From the NCBI GenBank assembly GCA_002439095.1, contig DJOT01000038.1:354-58864 (forward strand): 58,511 bases of DNA, in the 5' to 3' direction. Source of the DNA: Bacteroidales bacterium UBA6431. GTDB lineage: Bacteria; Bacteroidota; Bacteroidia; Bacteroidales; UBA932. Both the position numbers and the translations under genes were made by a program. Shown piece by piece: positions 14,719 to 22,377 of this stretch. The stretch's first letter is position 1. Every line of letters begins with the position of its first letter. The notes under the pieces are model-generated. The model saw only the letters and a program-made list of their open reading frames with translations, was not told the DNA's origin and ran no database searches.

Positions 14719-14809
14719 GCACGAGGCCGGAGACGGGAGACTGGGACGGGAGACTGGGACGGGAGACTGGCACGGGAGACTGGCACGGGAGACTGGCACG
14801 AGGCCGGAG
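14719..14809 (+). repeat. 13-bp minisatellite bordered by a 14-bp direct repeat
   Basis: Five tandem 13-bp units occupy 14732-14796: GACGGGAGACTGG three times, then CACGGGAGACTGG twice. GCACGAGGCCGGAG occurs on each side (14719-14732 and 14796-14809). It lies directly beyond array 2. The rest of the gap to 14892 (low-complexity GC-rich DNA) shows nothing further. Confidence 0.85.
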
Positions 14810-14892
14810 CCGGAACTTATGACAGGGCCGGCCGCACGGCCGCGGCGATGCCCAGGCAATCTGGGAACGGCAGCCCGGGGCGCAATCCGTCC

Positions 14893-15831
14893 CTACCGCG
14901 AAGCGAAGAGCAGCAGAGCCAGACCGGCGAGCAATATCGCGAGGTCCACGGCCTTGTCTTTGATGTGGTTTTCCTTGAAGAGCAGCGCCCCGAAGATGAA
15001 GGTGATGACGACACTGCTGCGCCGTATCATCGAGATGACGGAGAGCAGCGCCCCCTCGTCCTTGACCGCGTAAAAGTAGAACGCATCGGATATGGTGATC
15101 AGCACCGCTATGAACACCAGCCTCCAGTCCCAGCGGAACCTCTGGAAGCCCGGGGCCGCACCTGCGGCAATCCCCGAAGCAGGCCTGACCCCCGAACCGT
15201 CCGCAGCGCCCTTGGCTACCCCCGAAGCAGCCGCCTGCCCCTTCCGTGCCTTAAGATATTGTACCAAAATCAGCAGTGCCAAGACAATCGTTATATAGAC
15301 ATTGGTCCAGCTCTGCACGAACATCGGCTGGAGATGCCCCAGTATATGCTTGTCGTACAGTGCGCTGGCCGCCCCGGTGAGCACAGACACCACCATCCAT
15401 GCGATGCCCTTGTCCGAGGTGAACGAGATACCCTCCTTCTTGCTGGAGCGCGCCAAGAGCAACAGGGCCGCCATCACAAGCGCTACTCCGGCCCACTGAA
15501 GCAGGCTCAGCCTCTCGCCGAACAGGATTATGGAAAAAATCACCACGAACATCGGCCGCGACGCCTTGATTGTGCTTGCCGTCGTAAGCGGCAGGAGCTT
15601 GAGCGCGACCAGTCCCGAGACCCAGGAAGATGTCACCAGAAAAGTTTTCAGCACCAGGCTCAAGTGATCCTCAATCGGACCGCTTGACAGAAACGGGCAG
15701 AGAAACAGCGCCGACATGGCAGTGGCTCCCAGCAGTACCCACAGGACGCTGTTCTTTTTGAGAGCCAGCTTCTTCTCCACATCGTAGATGCCGAGCAGGA
15801 CGGCGGAACATACGGATAACCAAACCCACAT
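14893..15831 (-). CDS. EamA/DMT-family membrane transporter
   Basis: A 312-residue integral membrane protein with two EamA-type halves of about five helices each. Features seen include LKLLPLTTASTIKASRPMFV in the first half and FYAVKDEGALLSVISMIRR in the second, both matching the drug/metabolite exporter pattern of a conserved helix after a Ser/Thr-rich turn. The loop between halves has an unusual Ala/Gly-rich insert (about residues 195-225). Substrate is unknown; relatives export amino acids, metabolites or drugs. Upstream in-frame codons run into uvrA, so the start is ATG 15831, about 24 nt after a predicted transcription start. The gene is divergent from uvrA. Confidence 0.85.
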   Translation of the reverse strand: MWVWLSVCSAVLLGIYDVEKKLALKKNSVLWVLLGATAMSALFLCPFLSSGPIEDHLSLVLKTFLVTSSWVSGLVALKLLPLTTASTIKASRPMFVVIFSIILFGERLSLLQWAGVALVMAALLLLARSSKKEGISFTSDKGIAWMVVSVLTGAASALYDKHILGHLQPMFVQSWTNVYITIVLALLILVQYLKARKGQAAASGVAKGAADGSGVRPASGIAAGAAPGFQRFRWDWRLVFIAVLITISDAFYFYAVKDEGALLSVISMIRRSSVVITFIFGALLFKENHIKDKAVDLAILLAGLALLLFASR

Positions 15832-15859
15832 AAGGATATACAAGTCTAAAAACCGGGGC

Positions 15860-15867
15860 CAAAGATA
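15860..15867 (-). promoter_or_regulatory. -7 box for the EamA transporter gene
   Basis: Minus-strand TATCTTTG, exact TAnnTTTG match. It forms a compact divergent pair with the uvrA box at 15879. Confidence 0.6.
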
Positions 15868-15878
15868 CAATAATTTCG

Positions 15879-15886
15879 TAACTTTG
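15879..15886 (+). promoter_or_regulatory. -7 box for uvrA
   Basis: TAACTTTG matches TAnnTTTG and lies 9 nt before the uvrA ATG, so the 5' leader should be only a few nucleotides. Confidence 0.6.
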
Positions 15887-15895
15887 CCGCCGCTT

Positions 15896-18607
15896 ATGGA
15901 TAAGGACAGATTCATTGAAGTGCGCGGAGCACGGGCCAACAACCTGAAAAATGTCGATGTAGACATACCGCGCGGCAAACTGGTCGTAATCACGGGATTG
16001 AGCGGCAGCGGCAAGTCCTCTCTCGCCTTCGACACCATCTATGCCGAGGGCCAGCGCCGTTATATGAACACGCTTTCCCCATACGCCAAGCACTTTGTGG
16101 GAGTTCTTGAAAAACCGGCGGTGGAGAGCATCACGGGCCTGAGTCCGGTCATAGCGATCGAGCAGAAGACCACCGGCAACAATCCCCGTTCCACAGTGGG
16201 CACCATAACCGAAATCTCCGATTTTCTCCGTCTTCTCTTCGCCCGAGCCTCGACGGCATATTCTCCGGTGACCGGCAAGCCTATGGTCCGCTACACCGAT
16301 GCCGCCATCGTGGATCTGATAATGAAAGAATACCATGGCAAGAAATGTCTCCTGCTCGCTCCTCTGGTACGTGGCCGCAAGGGCAGCTACAAGGAACTCT
16401 TCGAGCAGATGCGCAAAAAGGGCTATACAGAGATCCGCATAGACGGGGAGATGACCTCTCTTCAGGAAGCCGATGCTCTCGACCGCTACAAGGCCCATTT
16501 CATAGAACTTGTCGTGGACAAGCTCAAGCCCGAAGATGGTGACGACAGACGGATCAGGACATCCGTTCAGACCGCCCTTTCACTGGGCAAAGGCTCACTT
16601 GCCGTGCTGGACGTGCAGAGCGGCAGCCTGCACCATTATTCCCGTCATCTGGTTGACCCGGAGACCGGGATTTCTCTCCAGGAGCCGGCTCCGCATACTT
16701 TCTCTTTCAACTCCCCCGAAGGATACTGCCCTCATTGCAAAGGACTGGGTACTGTCGTGGACATCACCCCGGATGCTATCATTCCGGACCGCAGCCGGTC
16801 GATAGCCGACGGGGCCATAGTTCCTTTGGGGCCGGTCCGCAACGGCCGCAAATATGATATTGTCAAGGCCATTGCACGCAAGCACTCATTCTCTCTCTAT
16901 GACCCTGTCGGCACCCTTCCGGATGAAGTGGTGTCGCTGCTCATCTACGGCTCGGACGAGTTCTTCCGGATAGGGGAGGGGGCGATGGCCGAGATGGTCA
17001 ACTGGCCCGGCGTGGTCGGCGACATCGATGACAGGATCGTCTGTCCTGTGTGCCACGGTACTCGCCTCAATGAGCAGACGAAGTGTTTCCGTATCGATGG
17101 CAAAGATATTTCCGAAGTCAGCGCCATGGAGATTTCCGCCTTGTCGGAGTGGCTCAAGACACTTCCCTCCAAACTCGGCCCCAGAGAACAGGCCATAGCC
17201 CGGGACATCATCCGCGAACTCGGGGACAGGGTGCAGTTCCTGCTCGACGTGGGACTTGACTACCTCAGTCTGGACCGCCCCTCCGCGACCCTTTCCGGGG
17301 GCGAGGGCCAACGCATCCGCCTTGCCACCCAGATCGGTTCCAAGCTGGTCAATGTCATATACATACTCGACGAACCGAGCATCGGCCTGCACCAGAGGGA
17401 CAACCGCAAACTGATAGCTTCCCTCAAGAAACTCCGCGATGAGGGCAACACCGTGATGGTCGTGGAGCACGACGAGGAAATGGTCAACTCCGCCGACTGG
17501 ACCGTGGAAGTCGGGCCCGGGGCGGGGGAGAACGGGGGAAACATCATCTACAGCGGCCCGGCCCGCCCCCTGCACAACCCCAACATGACCCCTCAGACGC
17601 GACGAGCCGGGAGCGGCAAGTTCCTCACGATACACGGGGCCAGCGGCAACAACCTCAAGGACATAGATGTCACCATCCCGCTCGGGATGTTGGTTGGTAT
17701 CAGCGGTGTGAGCGGCAGCGGCAAGTCAACCCTTGTCAACGAGACCCTGATGCCTGCCCTCAAGGGGAAGTTTACCCGTCTGAAACAGAAGCCGTTGCCG
17801 TACAAGTCACTGGATGGGGTGGAGAACATCGACAAGGTGATCGAGATAGACCAGAGCCCGATAGGCCGTACGCCGCGCTCCAACCCGGCCACATACACCG
17901 GAGTGTTCGATGATATCCGCAAGCTCTTCGAGGACACCCCGGACGCCAAGGTGCGCGGGTTCAAGGCCGGCAGGTTCTCGTTCAACGTCTCCGGCGGCCG
18001 CTGCGAAGAGTGCAAGGGTGCCGGTATCAAGGTGATAGAGATGAACTTCCTGCCTTCGGTCAACGTGGTCTGCGATGCCTGCGGCGGCCGCCGTTACAAA
18101 GAGGACACCCTGGCCGTCAAATACCGTGGCAAGGACATCAGCCAGGTGCTGGACATGTCCATCAGTGAAGCTTATGAGTTCTTCAAGCCTTTCCCGAAGA
18201 TCGCCCCCAAGCTCAAGGCCCTCGTGGACGTGGGGCTCGGGTATGTCCGCCTCGGCCAGTCCGCCGTGACCCTTTCTGGGGGCGAGAGCCAGAGGATGAA
18301 GCTTGCCACCGAACTGTCCCGCAAAGCCACGGGTAGCACGCTCTACATGCTCGATGAACCCACCACCGGCCTGCATCCCGAAGACATCAAGGTTCTATTG
18401 GGAGTACTGGAACGCCTCGTTGACCAGGGCAACACAGTCATGGTCATAGAGCACAACCTCGATGTGCTCAAGAGCATGGACTACATCATCGACATGGGCC
18501 CCGACGGGGGCGCGCGGGGCGGCAGGATTATTGCAGAAGGCACCCCGGAGCAGCTCGCCTGCAACCCGTCATCCGTGACAGGACAATATCTTAAAGAAAT
18601 ATTATGA
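15896..18607 (+). CDS. uvrA: Excinuclease ABC subunit UvrA
   Basis: The 903-residue protein is the damage-recognition ATPase of nucleotide excision repair, working with UvrB. It has the duplicated ABC layout: Walker A GLSGSGKSSLAFD near residue 33 and GVSGSGKSTLVNE near 605; signature LSGGEGQRIRLA and LSGGESQRMKLA; Walker B ILDEPSIGLH and MLDEPTTGLH; and zinc modules CPHC...CPVC and CEEC...CDAC. All catalytic motifs are intact and the length is slightly below the usual 930-940. ATG 15896 gives the standard MDKDRFIEVRGARANNLKN opening (in two parts). It overlaps the next gene by 4 bp (ATGA). Confidence 0.97.
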   Translation: MDKDRFIEVRGARANNLKNVDVDIPRGKLVVITGLSGSGKSSLAFDTIYAEGQRRYMNTLSPYAKHFVGVLEKPAVESITGLSPVIAIEQKTTGNNPRSTVGTITEISDFLRLLFARASTAYSPVTGKPMVRYTDAAIVDLIMKEYHGKKCLLLAPLVRGRKGSYKELFEQMRKKGYTEIRIDGEMTSLQEADALDRYKAHFIELVVDKLKPEDGDDRRIRTSVQTALSLGKGSLAVLDVQSGSLHHYSRHLVDPETGISLQEPAPHTFSFNSPEGYCPHCKGLGTVVDITPDAIIPDRSRSIADGAIVPLGPVRNGRKYDIVKAIARKHSFSLYDPVGTLPDEVVSLLIYGSDEFFRIGEGAMAEMVNWPGVVGDIDDRIVCPVCHGTRLNEQTKCFRIDGKDISEVSAMEISALSEWLKTLPSKLGPREQAIARDIIRELGDRVQFLLDVGLDYLSLDRPSATLSGGEGQRIRLATQIGSKLVNVIYILDEPSIGLHQRDNRKLIASLKKLRDEGNTVMVVEHDEEMVNSADWTVEVGPGAGENGGNIIYSGPARPLHNPNMTPQTRRAGSGKFLTIHGASGNNLKDIDVTIPLGMLVGISGVSGSGKSTLVNETLMPALKGKFTRLKQKPLPYKSLDGVENIDKVIEIDQSPIGRTPRSNPATYTGVFDDIRKLFEDTPDAKVRGFKAGRFSFNVSGGRCEECKGAGIKVIEMNFLPSVNVVCDACGGRRYKEDTLAVKYRGKDISQVLDMSISEAYEFFKPFPKIAPKLKALVDVGLGYVRLGQSAVTLSGGESQRMKLATELSRKATGSTLYMLDEPTTGLHPEDIKVLLGVLERLVDQGNTVMVIEHNLDVLKSMDYIIDMGPDGGARGGRIIAEGTPEQLACNPSSVTGQYLKEIL

Positions 18608-19596
18608 CAAAAATCGAAGCCGCAAGGCAGGAATACATGGACTGGTGCCACGCAGTGGGCATCGACACAATCGAGAAACTCAACGAAGCCCTCTTCCTGG
18701 GGAAGGGGATAGAACTCATCAACCTCTGCGAGGCGCGTCAGGAGCGCAAATACGCCGACGCCGCCGACCAGATATTCTGGAACCGGCACAGCTGCCGCAT
18801 CGTGATGATGTCGGGCCCGTCTTCCAGCGGCAAGACGAGTTCCTCCCTGCGCATAGCGCAGCAGGCCAGAGTCCTCGGGCTCAACCCGAAAGTCATAGAA
18901 CTGGACAACTACTTCGTGGACAGGGACAAAACTCCGCGGGACGAGAACGGGGAATACGATTTCGAGGCCCTTGAAGCCATGGATGTGAAGTATCTTAACG
19001 AACAGCTCACCGCTCTGCTTCGGGGAGAGGAGATAGAGATTCCGAAGTTCGACTTCGCTGCAGGTTGCCGCAAGCCGTCAGGCCACCGTCTCTCTCTTCA
19101 GGACAACGACATCCTGTTCATGGAGGGTATACATGCCCTCAACCCGGCCCTGACCCCGGCCATTCCGCAGGACAAGATATTCCGCATCTACATCTCGGCG
19201 CTTTCCGCTCTGCCAGGAGGTACCAAGGACCACAATTCCACCACCGACAAGCGGCTTCTGCGCCGCATCGTCAGGGACAACCGAACACGCGGCATCTCTC
19301 CGGAGCAGAACATCCTCCGCTGGCCGTCAGTGCGTCGCGGCGAGGTGAAGTACATCTTCCCTTTCGAGGAGAACGCCAACCTCGTCTTCAACTCCTCCAC
19401 TCTCTACGACCTGCCGCTTCTTAAATACTACGCCGAGCCGCTTCTCTGCGGCATAAGCGAGTCCTCCCCGGCTTACGCCAAGGCGCAGGAACTTCTGGAG
19501 TTCGTGGCCATGGTCACCCCGCTCAAGCCGGCGGAGATAGCGGCCATACCTCCGACTTCGATCATGCGTGAATTCATCGGTGGACAAACTTTATAA
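18604..19596 (+). CDS. Nucleoside (uridine-kinase-like) kinase lacking the N-terminal TGS-type domain
   Basis: A 330-residue P-loop kinase of the Bacteroidota nucleoside kinase group. Walker A is GPSSSGKTSSS near residue 73, the lid/substrate motifs are ELDNYFVDRDKTP and GIHALNP, and conserved C-terminal blocks include RRIVRDNRTRG, RWPSVRRGE and PPTSIMREFIGG. Family members I know are about 550 residues with a ThrRS/TGS-like N-terminus; here only about 60 residues precede the kinase. The gene starts inside the uvrA stop codon (ATGA), so the short form is genuine unless the upstream part was lost. It likely phosphorylates a pyrimidine nucleoside in salvage. Downstream SIMPL gene follows after 4 bp. 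Confidence 0.82.
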   Translation: MTKIEAARQEYMDWCHAVGIDTIEKLNEALFLGKGIELINLCEARQERKYADAADQIFWNRHSCRIVMMSGPSSSGKTSSSLRIAQQARVLGLNPKVIELDNYFVDRDKTPRDENGEYDFEALEAMDVKYLNEQLTALLRGEEIEIPKFDFAAGCRKPSGHRLSLQDNDILFMEGIHALNPALTPAIPQDKIFRIYISALSALPGGTKDHNSTTDKRLLRRIVRDNRTRGISPEQNILRWPSVRRGEVKYIFPFEENANLVFNSSTLYDLPLLKYYAEPLLCGISESSPAYAKAQELLEFVAMVTPLKPAEIAAIPPTSIMREFIGGQTL

Positions 19597-19600
19597 TACT

Positions 19601-20305
19601 ATGGATAAAAGCAGATTCTATTCAGGCCTTGCCATAATGGCGGGCCTCATCATCCTCGGGGCGATGTTCCCGAAGGCAGTCAGGGAGTTCCGCTCCTTCG
19701 ACCGTACTGTCAATGTCAAGGGCCTTTGTGAAAGGGAGGTCAAAGCCGACAAGGTCATCTGGCCGATCTCCTACAAGGTTGTGGCCAACGATGTCCAGTC
19801 TATCTACGACATGACGGACAGCGGCAACGCCAAGATCCTGGAGTTCCTCAAGTCGGGCGGCATCCCGGAGGGCGAGATAAGCGTGTCCGTGCCGCAGATT
19901 TCAGATAAGTATGCCAACGAATACGGCAGCAACGACCGCACTTACCGCTACATAGCCACCAATGTCGTCACCGTCTGCACTGACAAGGTGGACAGCGTCC
20001 TTGCCCTGATGAACCGGCAGTCCGAACTCCTGCGCAAAGGAGTCGTCGTAGTCGGCAGCAATTGGGAGAACCCTGTGGAGTTCCGTTATGAAGCTCTCAA
20101 CGCTCTGAAGCCCGAGATGGTTGAGGAAGCCACCAAGAACGCACGCGAGGTCGCACAGAAGTTCGCAAGCGATTCCGGCAGCCGCCTCGGCAAGATCAAG
20201 ACCGCCAGCCAGGGCGTGTTCTCCATCGAGAACCGCGACAGCAACACCCCGTACATCAAGAAGGTTCGCGTCGTGACCTCCGTCACCTATTATTTGAAGA
20301 ACTAA
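19601..20305 (+). CDS. SIMPL (DUF541) domain membrane-anchored protein
   Basis: A 234-residue protein with an N-terminal signal anchor (SGLAIMAGLIILGAMFP) and one SIMPL domain: VNVKGLCEREVKADKVIW, VSVPQISDK, and ATKNAREVAQKFASDSGSRLG (abridged), ending in a strand VRVVTSVTYYLK. SIMPL proteins form periplasmic oligomers; function is poorly defined, with links to oxidative-stress protection (E. coli YggE) and folding. It follows the nucleoside kinase by 4 bp and probably shares its transcript. ATG 19601 fits the signal anchor; an upstream in-frame ATG overlaps the kinase gene. Confidence 0.82.
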   Translation: MDKSRFYSGLAIMAGLIILGAMFPKAVREFRSFDRTVNVKGLCEREVKADKVIWPISYKVVANDVQSIYDMTDSGNAKILEFLKSGGIPEGEISVSVPQISDKYANEYGSNDRTYRYIATNVVTVCTDKVDSVLALMNRQSELLRKGVVVVGSNWENPVEFRYEALNALKPEMVEEATKNAREVAQKFASDSGSRLGKIKTASQGVFSIENRDSNTPYIKKVRVVTSVTYYLKN

Positions 20306-20334
20306 GCATTTTTGCATTCAACGCACGTTATCGT

Positions 20335-21039
20335 TTAATTATTTGAAGGCTTGATTGATACCGGCTCGGCCTCAGAGCCTGTTTCCTCCGGCTCGTTGAA
20401 AGGCTCCAGGAAAGGGTTGCCCGTCCTTTCCTTGCCTATGGTCGTGTCCGGGCCGTGTCCCGGCAGGACTCTTATTGACGGGTCGAGGAAGATGAGCTTC
20501 TCCATTATTGACCGGATCTCGTCATCGTATTCCCCGTACTTGAAGTCCGTGCGGCCTATGGCTCCTGCGAACAGAGTGTCCCCGGTGAACATGGCTCCGT
20601 CTTCTCTGTCCAGATAGCATACTCCTCCAGGGGTGTGGCCCGGGGTGGTGATGACATCAAACTCAAGCCCGGCGGCACTGATCTTCTCCCCGTCCGAGAT
20701 GTCCGTCGTGGTGAAGCTGCAATCGGGGGCCGGCAGGCCGAAACGGGATGTCATCTCCTTGTCGTATTCAAGTATAACCTTGTCGGCGGGGTGCATGTAT
20801 ACGGGCATCCCGTAGATGTCCTGCAGGGCCTTGACCCCGTAGATGTGGTCGAAGTGTGCGTGGGTCAGCAGGATCGCCTCCGGCTTGAGGGATTTTTCCG
20901 TAAGGGTGTCGAGCACCGCTTTCTTCTCCTCTTCGCAGCAGAATCCCGGATCCACGATGACGCAGCGGCCCTCGTTTTTCCAGACTATGTAGGCCTTCTC
21001 CTCGAAAAGGTTGAAGGCGAATTGAAGTATGTTGAGCAT
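20335..21039 (-). CDS. Metallo-beta-lactamase-fold hydrolase (glyoxalase II-like)
   Basis: A 234-residue cytoplasmic MBL-fold protein with the metal motif T-H-A-H-F-D-H (LLTHAHFDHIYG, about 65-75), a downstream H in TTPGHTPGGV, the bridging D in FTGDTLF and the last H in LPGHGPDT. This is the arrangement of glyoxalase II/persulfide dioxygenase-type MBL hydrolases. The substrate is probably a thioester such as S-lactoylglutathione-like adducts, but Bacteroidota lack glutathione in many cases, so it stays open. The tail after residue 210 is low-complexity. The start is ATG 21039, 20 nt after a -7 box; longer frames invade the divergent kinase gene. Confidence 0.85.
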   Translation of the reverse strand: MLNILQFAFNLFEEKAYIVWKNEGRCVIVDPGFCCEEEKKAVLDTLTEKSLKPEAILLTHAHFDHIYGVKALQDIYGMPVYMHPADKVILEYDKEMTSRFGLPAPDCSFTTTDISDGEKISAAGLEFDVITTPGHTPGGVCYLDREDGAMFTGDTLFAGAIGRTDFKYGEYDDEIRSIMEKLIFLDPSIRVLPGHGPDTTIGKERTGNPFLEPFNEPEETGSEAEPVSIKPSNN

Positions 21040-21058
21040 TTCTTCGTAGAATAACCAC

Positions 21059-21066
21059 CAAAAGTA
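21059..21066 (-). promoter_or_regulatory. -7 box for the MBL hydrolase gene
   Basis: Minus-strand TACTTTTG, exact TAnnTTTG match, 19 nt before the start codon; back-to-back with 21079-21086. Confidence 0.55.
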
Positions 21067-21078
21067 CGAAATAATGGC

Positions 21079-21086
21079 TAATTTTG
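21079..21086 (+). promoter_or_regulatory. -7 box for the first deoxynucleoside kinase
   Basis: TAATTTTG matches TAnnTTTG. The ATG at 21091 is 4 nt beyond it, predicting a leaderless mRNA. Confidence 0.55.
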
Positions 21087-21090
21087 CTCC

Positions 21091-21705
21091 ATGCATATAG
21101 GAATAGCAGGAAACATAGGCAGCGGCAAGACCACTCTCACCGGGATGCTTGCCGAGCATTATGGATGGACTCCGAAATACGAGTCTGTCACATTTAATCC
21201 TTATCTCGAAGATTATTACAAAGATATACCGCGCTGGTCCTACAATCTGGAGACCTACTTCCTTGCCCAGCGTTTCAAGGATGTACTGGAGATAGCGCGT
21301 TCCAAGGAGGTGATAGTCCAGGACCGCACCATACTGGAGGGCGTGCATATCTTCGTGACCAACAACCTTGAGATGGGCAACCTCTCGGCCCGTGACTACG
21401 ACACCTATATGCAGCTTTTCCGCCTGATGATGTCAATGGTCCGCCCGCCGGACCTGCTGATATATCTCAAATGTTCTGTGCCCCACCTTGTATCGCAGAT
21501 TCAGAAGCGGGGCCGTGACTACGAGCAGACCATGAGTCTGGAGTATCTCAGCAGGCTCAACGAGAAGTATGAGCAGTGGATCGCGGGGTACAGCGGCAAC
21601 CTTCTGGTCATCGATGCCGACAGCCTCGATTTCGCAGGCCGCCCGGAGGATTTTGAGATTGTTACAGACAAGATTGACTCCCGTCTCTATGGACTCTTCA
21701 AATAA
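21091..21705 (+). CDS. Deoxynucleoside kinase (dNK family), copy 1
   Basis: A 204-residue P-loop kinase with Walker A GNIGSGKTTLT at 7-17, the catalytic-base region YESV, the DRT motif (VQDRTILEG) that replaces the DRS of this family, and the LID arginines in QIQKRGRDYEQ. It phosphorylates deoxynucleosides for dNTP salvage; purine specificity (dA/dG) is usual for bacterial pairs but cannot be read from the sequence. A paralogue follows after 33 bp, and most motifs are shared word for word (SLDFAGRPEDF). Start ATG is fixed by the adjacent -7 box. Confidence 0.88.
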   Translation: MHIGIAGNIGSGKTTLTGMLAEHYGWTPKYESVTFNPYLEDYYKDIPRWSYNLETYFLAQRFKDVLEIARSKEVIVQDRTILEGVHIFVTNNLEMGNLSARDYDTYMQLFRLMMSMVRPPDLLIYLKCSVPHLVSQIQKRGRDYEQTMSLEYLSRLNEKYEQWIAGYSGNLLVIDADSLDFAGRPEDFEIVTDKIDSRLYGLFK

Positions 21706-21709
21706 TTGC

Positions 21710-21717
21710 TAAATTTG
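21710..21717 (+). promoter_or_regulatory. -7 box for the second deoxynucleoside kinase
   Basis: TAAATTTG matches TAnnTTTG, 21 nt before ATG 21739. It suggests copy 2 and the acyl-CoA synthetase have their own promoter in addition to read-through. Confidence 0.5.
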
Positions 21718-21738
21718 TAGGTTGTTAGTCAGAATAAT

Positions 21739-22365
21739 ATGCATATCGCTATAGCAGGAAACATAGGCAGCGGCAAGACTACTCTCACAAAGATGCTTGC
21801 CGCCCATTACGGCTGGACTCCCAAGTACGAGTCGGTTGATTTCAATCCGTATCTTGCGGATTTCTACGAGGACATGGCCAGATGGTCGTTCAATCTCCAG
21901 ATCTACTTCCTCAACAAGCGCTTCAAGGACGTGGTTGAGATTGCCAAGGGCGATGCGGTCATAGTGCAGGACCGCACCATCTATGAGGACGCGCGCATAT
22001 TCGCGCCCAATCTTCACGACATGGGCTTGATGAGCACCCGTGACTTCGAGAACTACTCCGACCTCTTCGATCTGATGATGTCGCTTGTGGGCACGCCGGA
22101 TCTCCTGATATATCTCAAGTCTTCGGTGCCGGCGCTGATTTCCAAGATCCAGAAGCGGGGACGCGACTACGAGAAGAGCATCCGTATCGACTATCTCACG
22201 GGACTGAACGACAAGTATGAAAACTGGATCAAGGACTACAAGGGCAACCTTCTGGTCATCGATGCCGACAGCCTAGATTTCGCAGGCCGTCCGGAAGACT
22301 TCGACAAGGTCACAGACATGATAGATGCTCAGCTCTATGGCCTTTTCTCACCATCAAACGAATAA
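21739..22365 (+). CDS. Deoxynucleoside kinase (dNK family), copy 2
   Basis: A 208-residue paralogue of the preceding kinase with the same Walker A (GNIGSGKTTLT), VQDRTIYED in place of VQDRTILEG, and KIQKRGRDYEK in the LID. The two are clearly a tandem duplication with divergence concentrated in the substrate-facing segments (VTNNLEMG versus FAPNLHDMG). In lactobacilli a comparable pair forms dAK/dGK heterodimers, so a heterodimer or split specificity is plausible; this is inference. The acyl-CoA synthetase starts 12 bp downstream. Confidence 0.88.
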   Translation: MHIAIAGNIGSGKTTLTKMLAAHYGWTPKYESVDFNPYLADFYEDMARWSFNLQIYFLNKRFKDVVEIAKGDAVIVQDRTIYEDARIFAPNLHDMGLMSTRDFENYSDLFDLMMSLVGTPDLLIYLKSSVPALISKIQKRGRDYEKSIRIDYLTGLNDKYENWIKDYKGNLLVIDADSLDFAGRPEDFDKVTDMIDAQLYGLFSPSNE

Positions 22366-22377
22366 TCACGATCAATT

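Noticed and set aside
14893..16038. N-terminally extended EamA transporter
   Set aside because: The extra 69 residues are antisense to the uvrA start and promoter; the membrane protein begins naturally at 15831.
20335..21348. N-terminally extended MBL hydrolase
   Set aside because: The first 103 residues would be antisense to the deoxynucleoside kinase gene; a -7 box lies just before the ATG at 21039.
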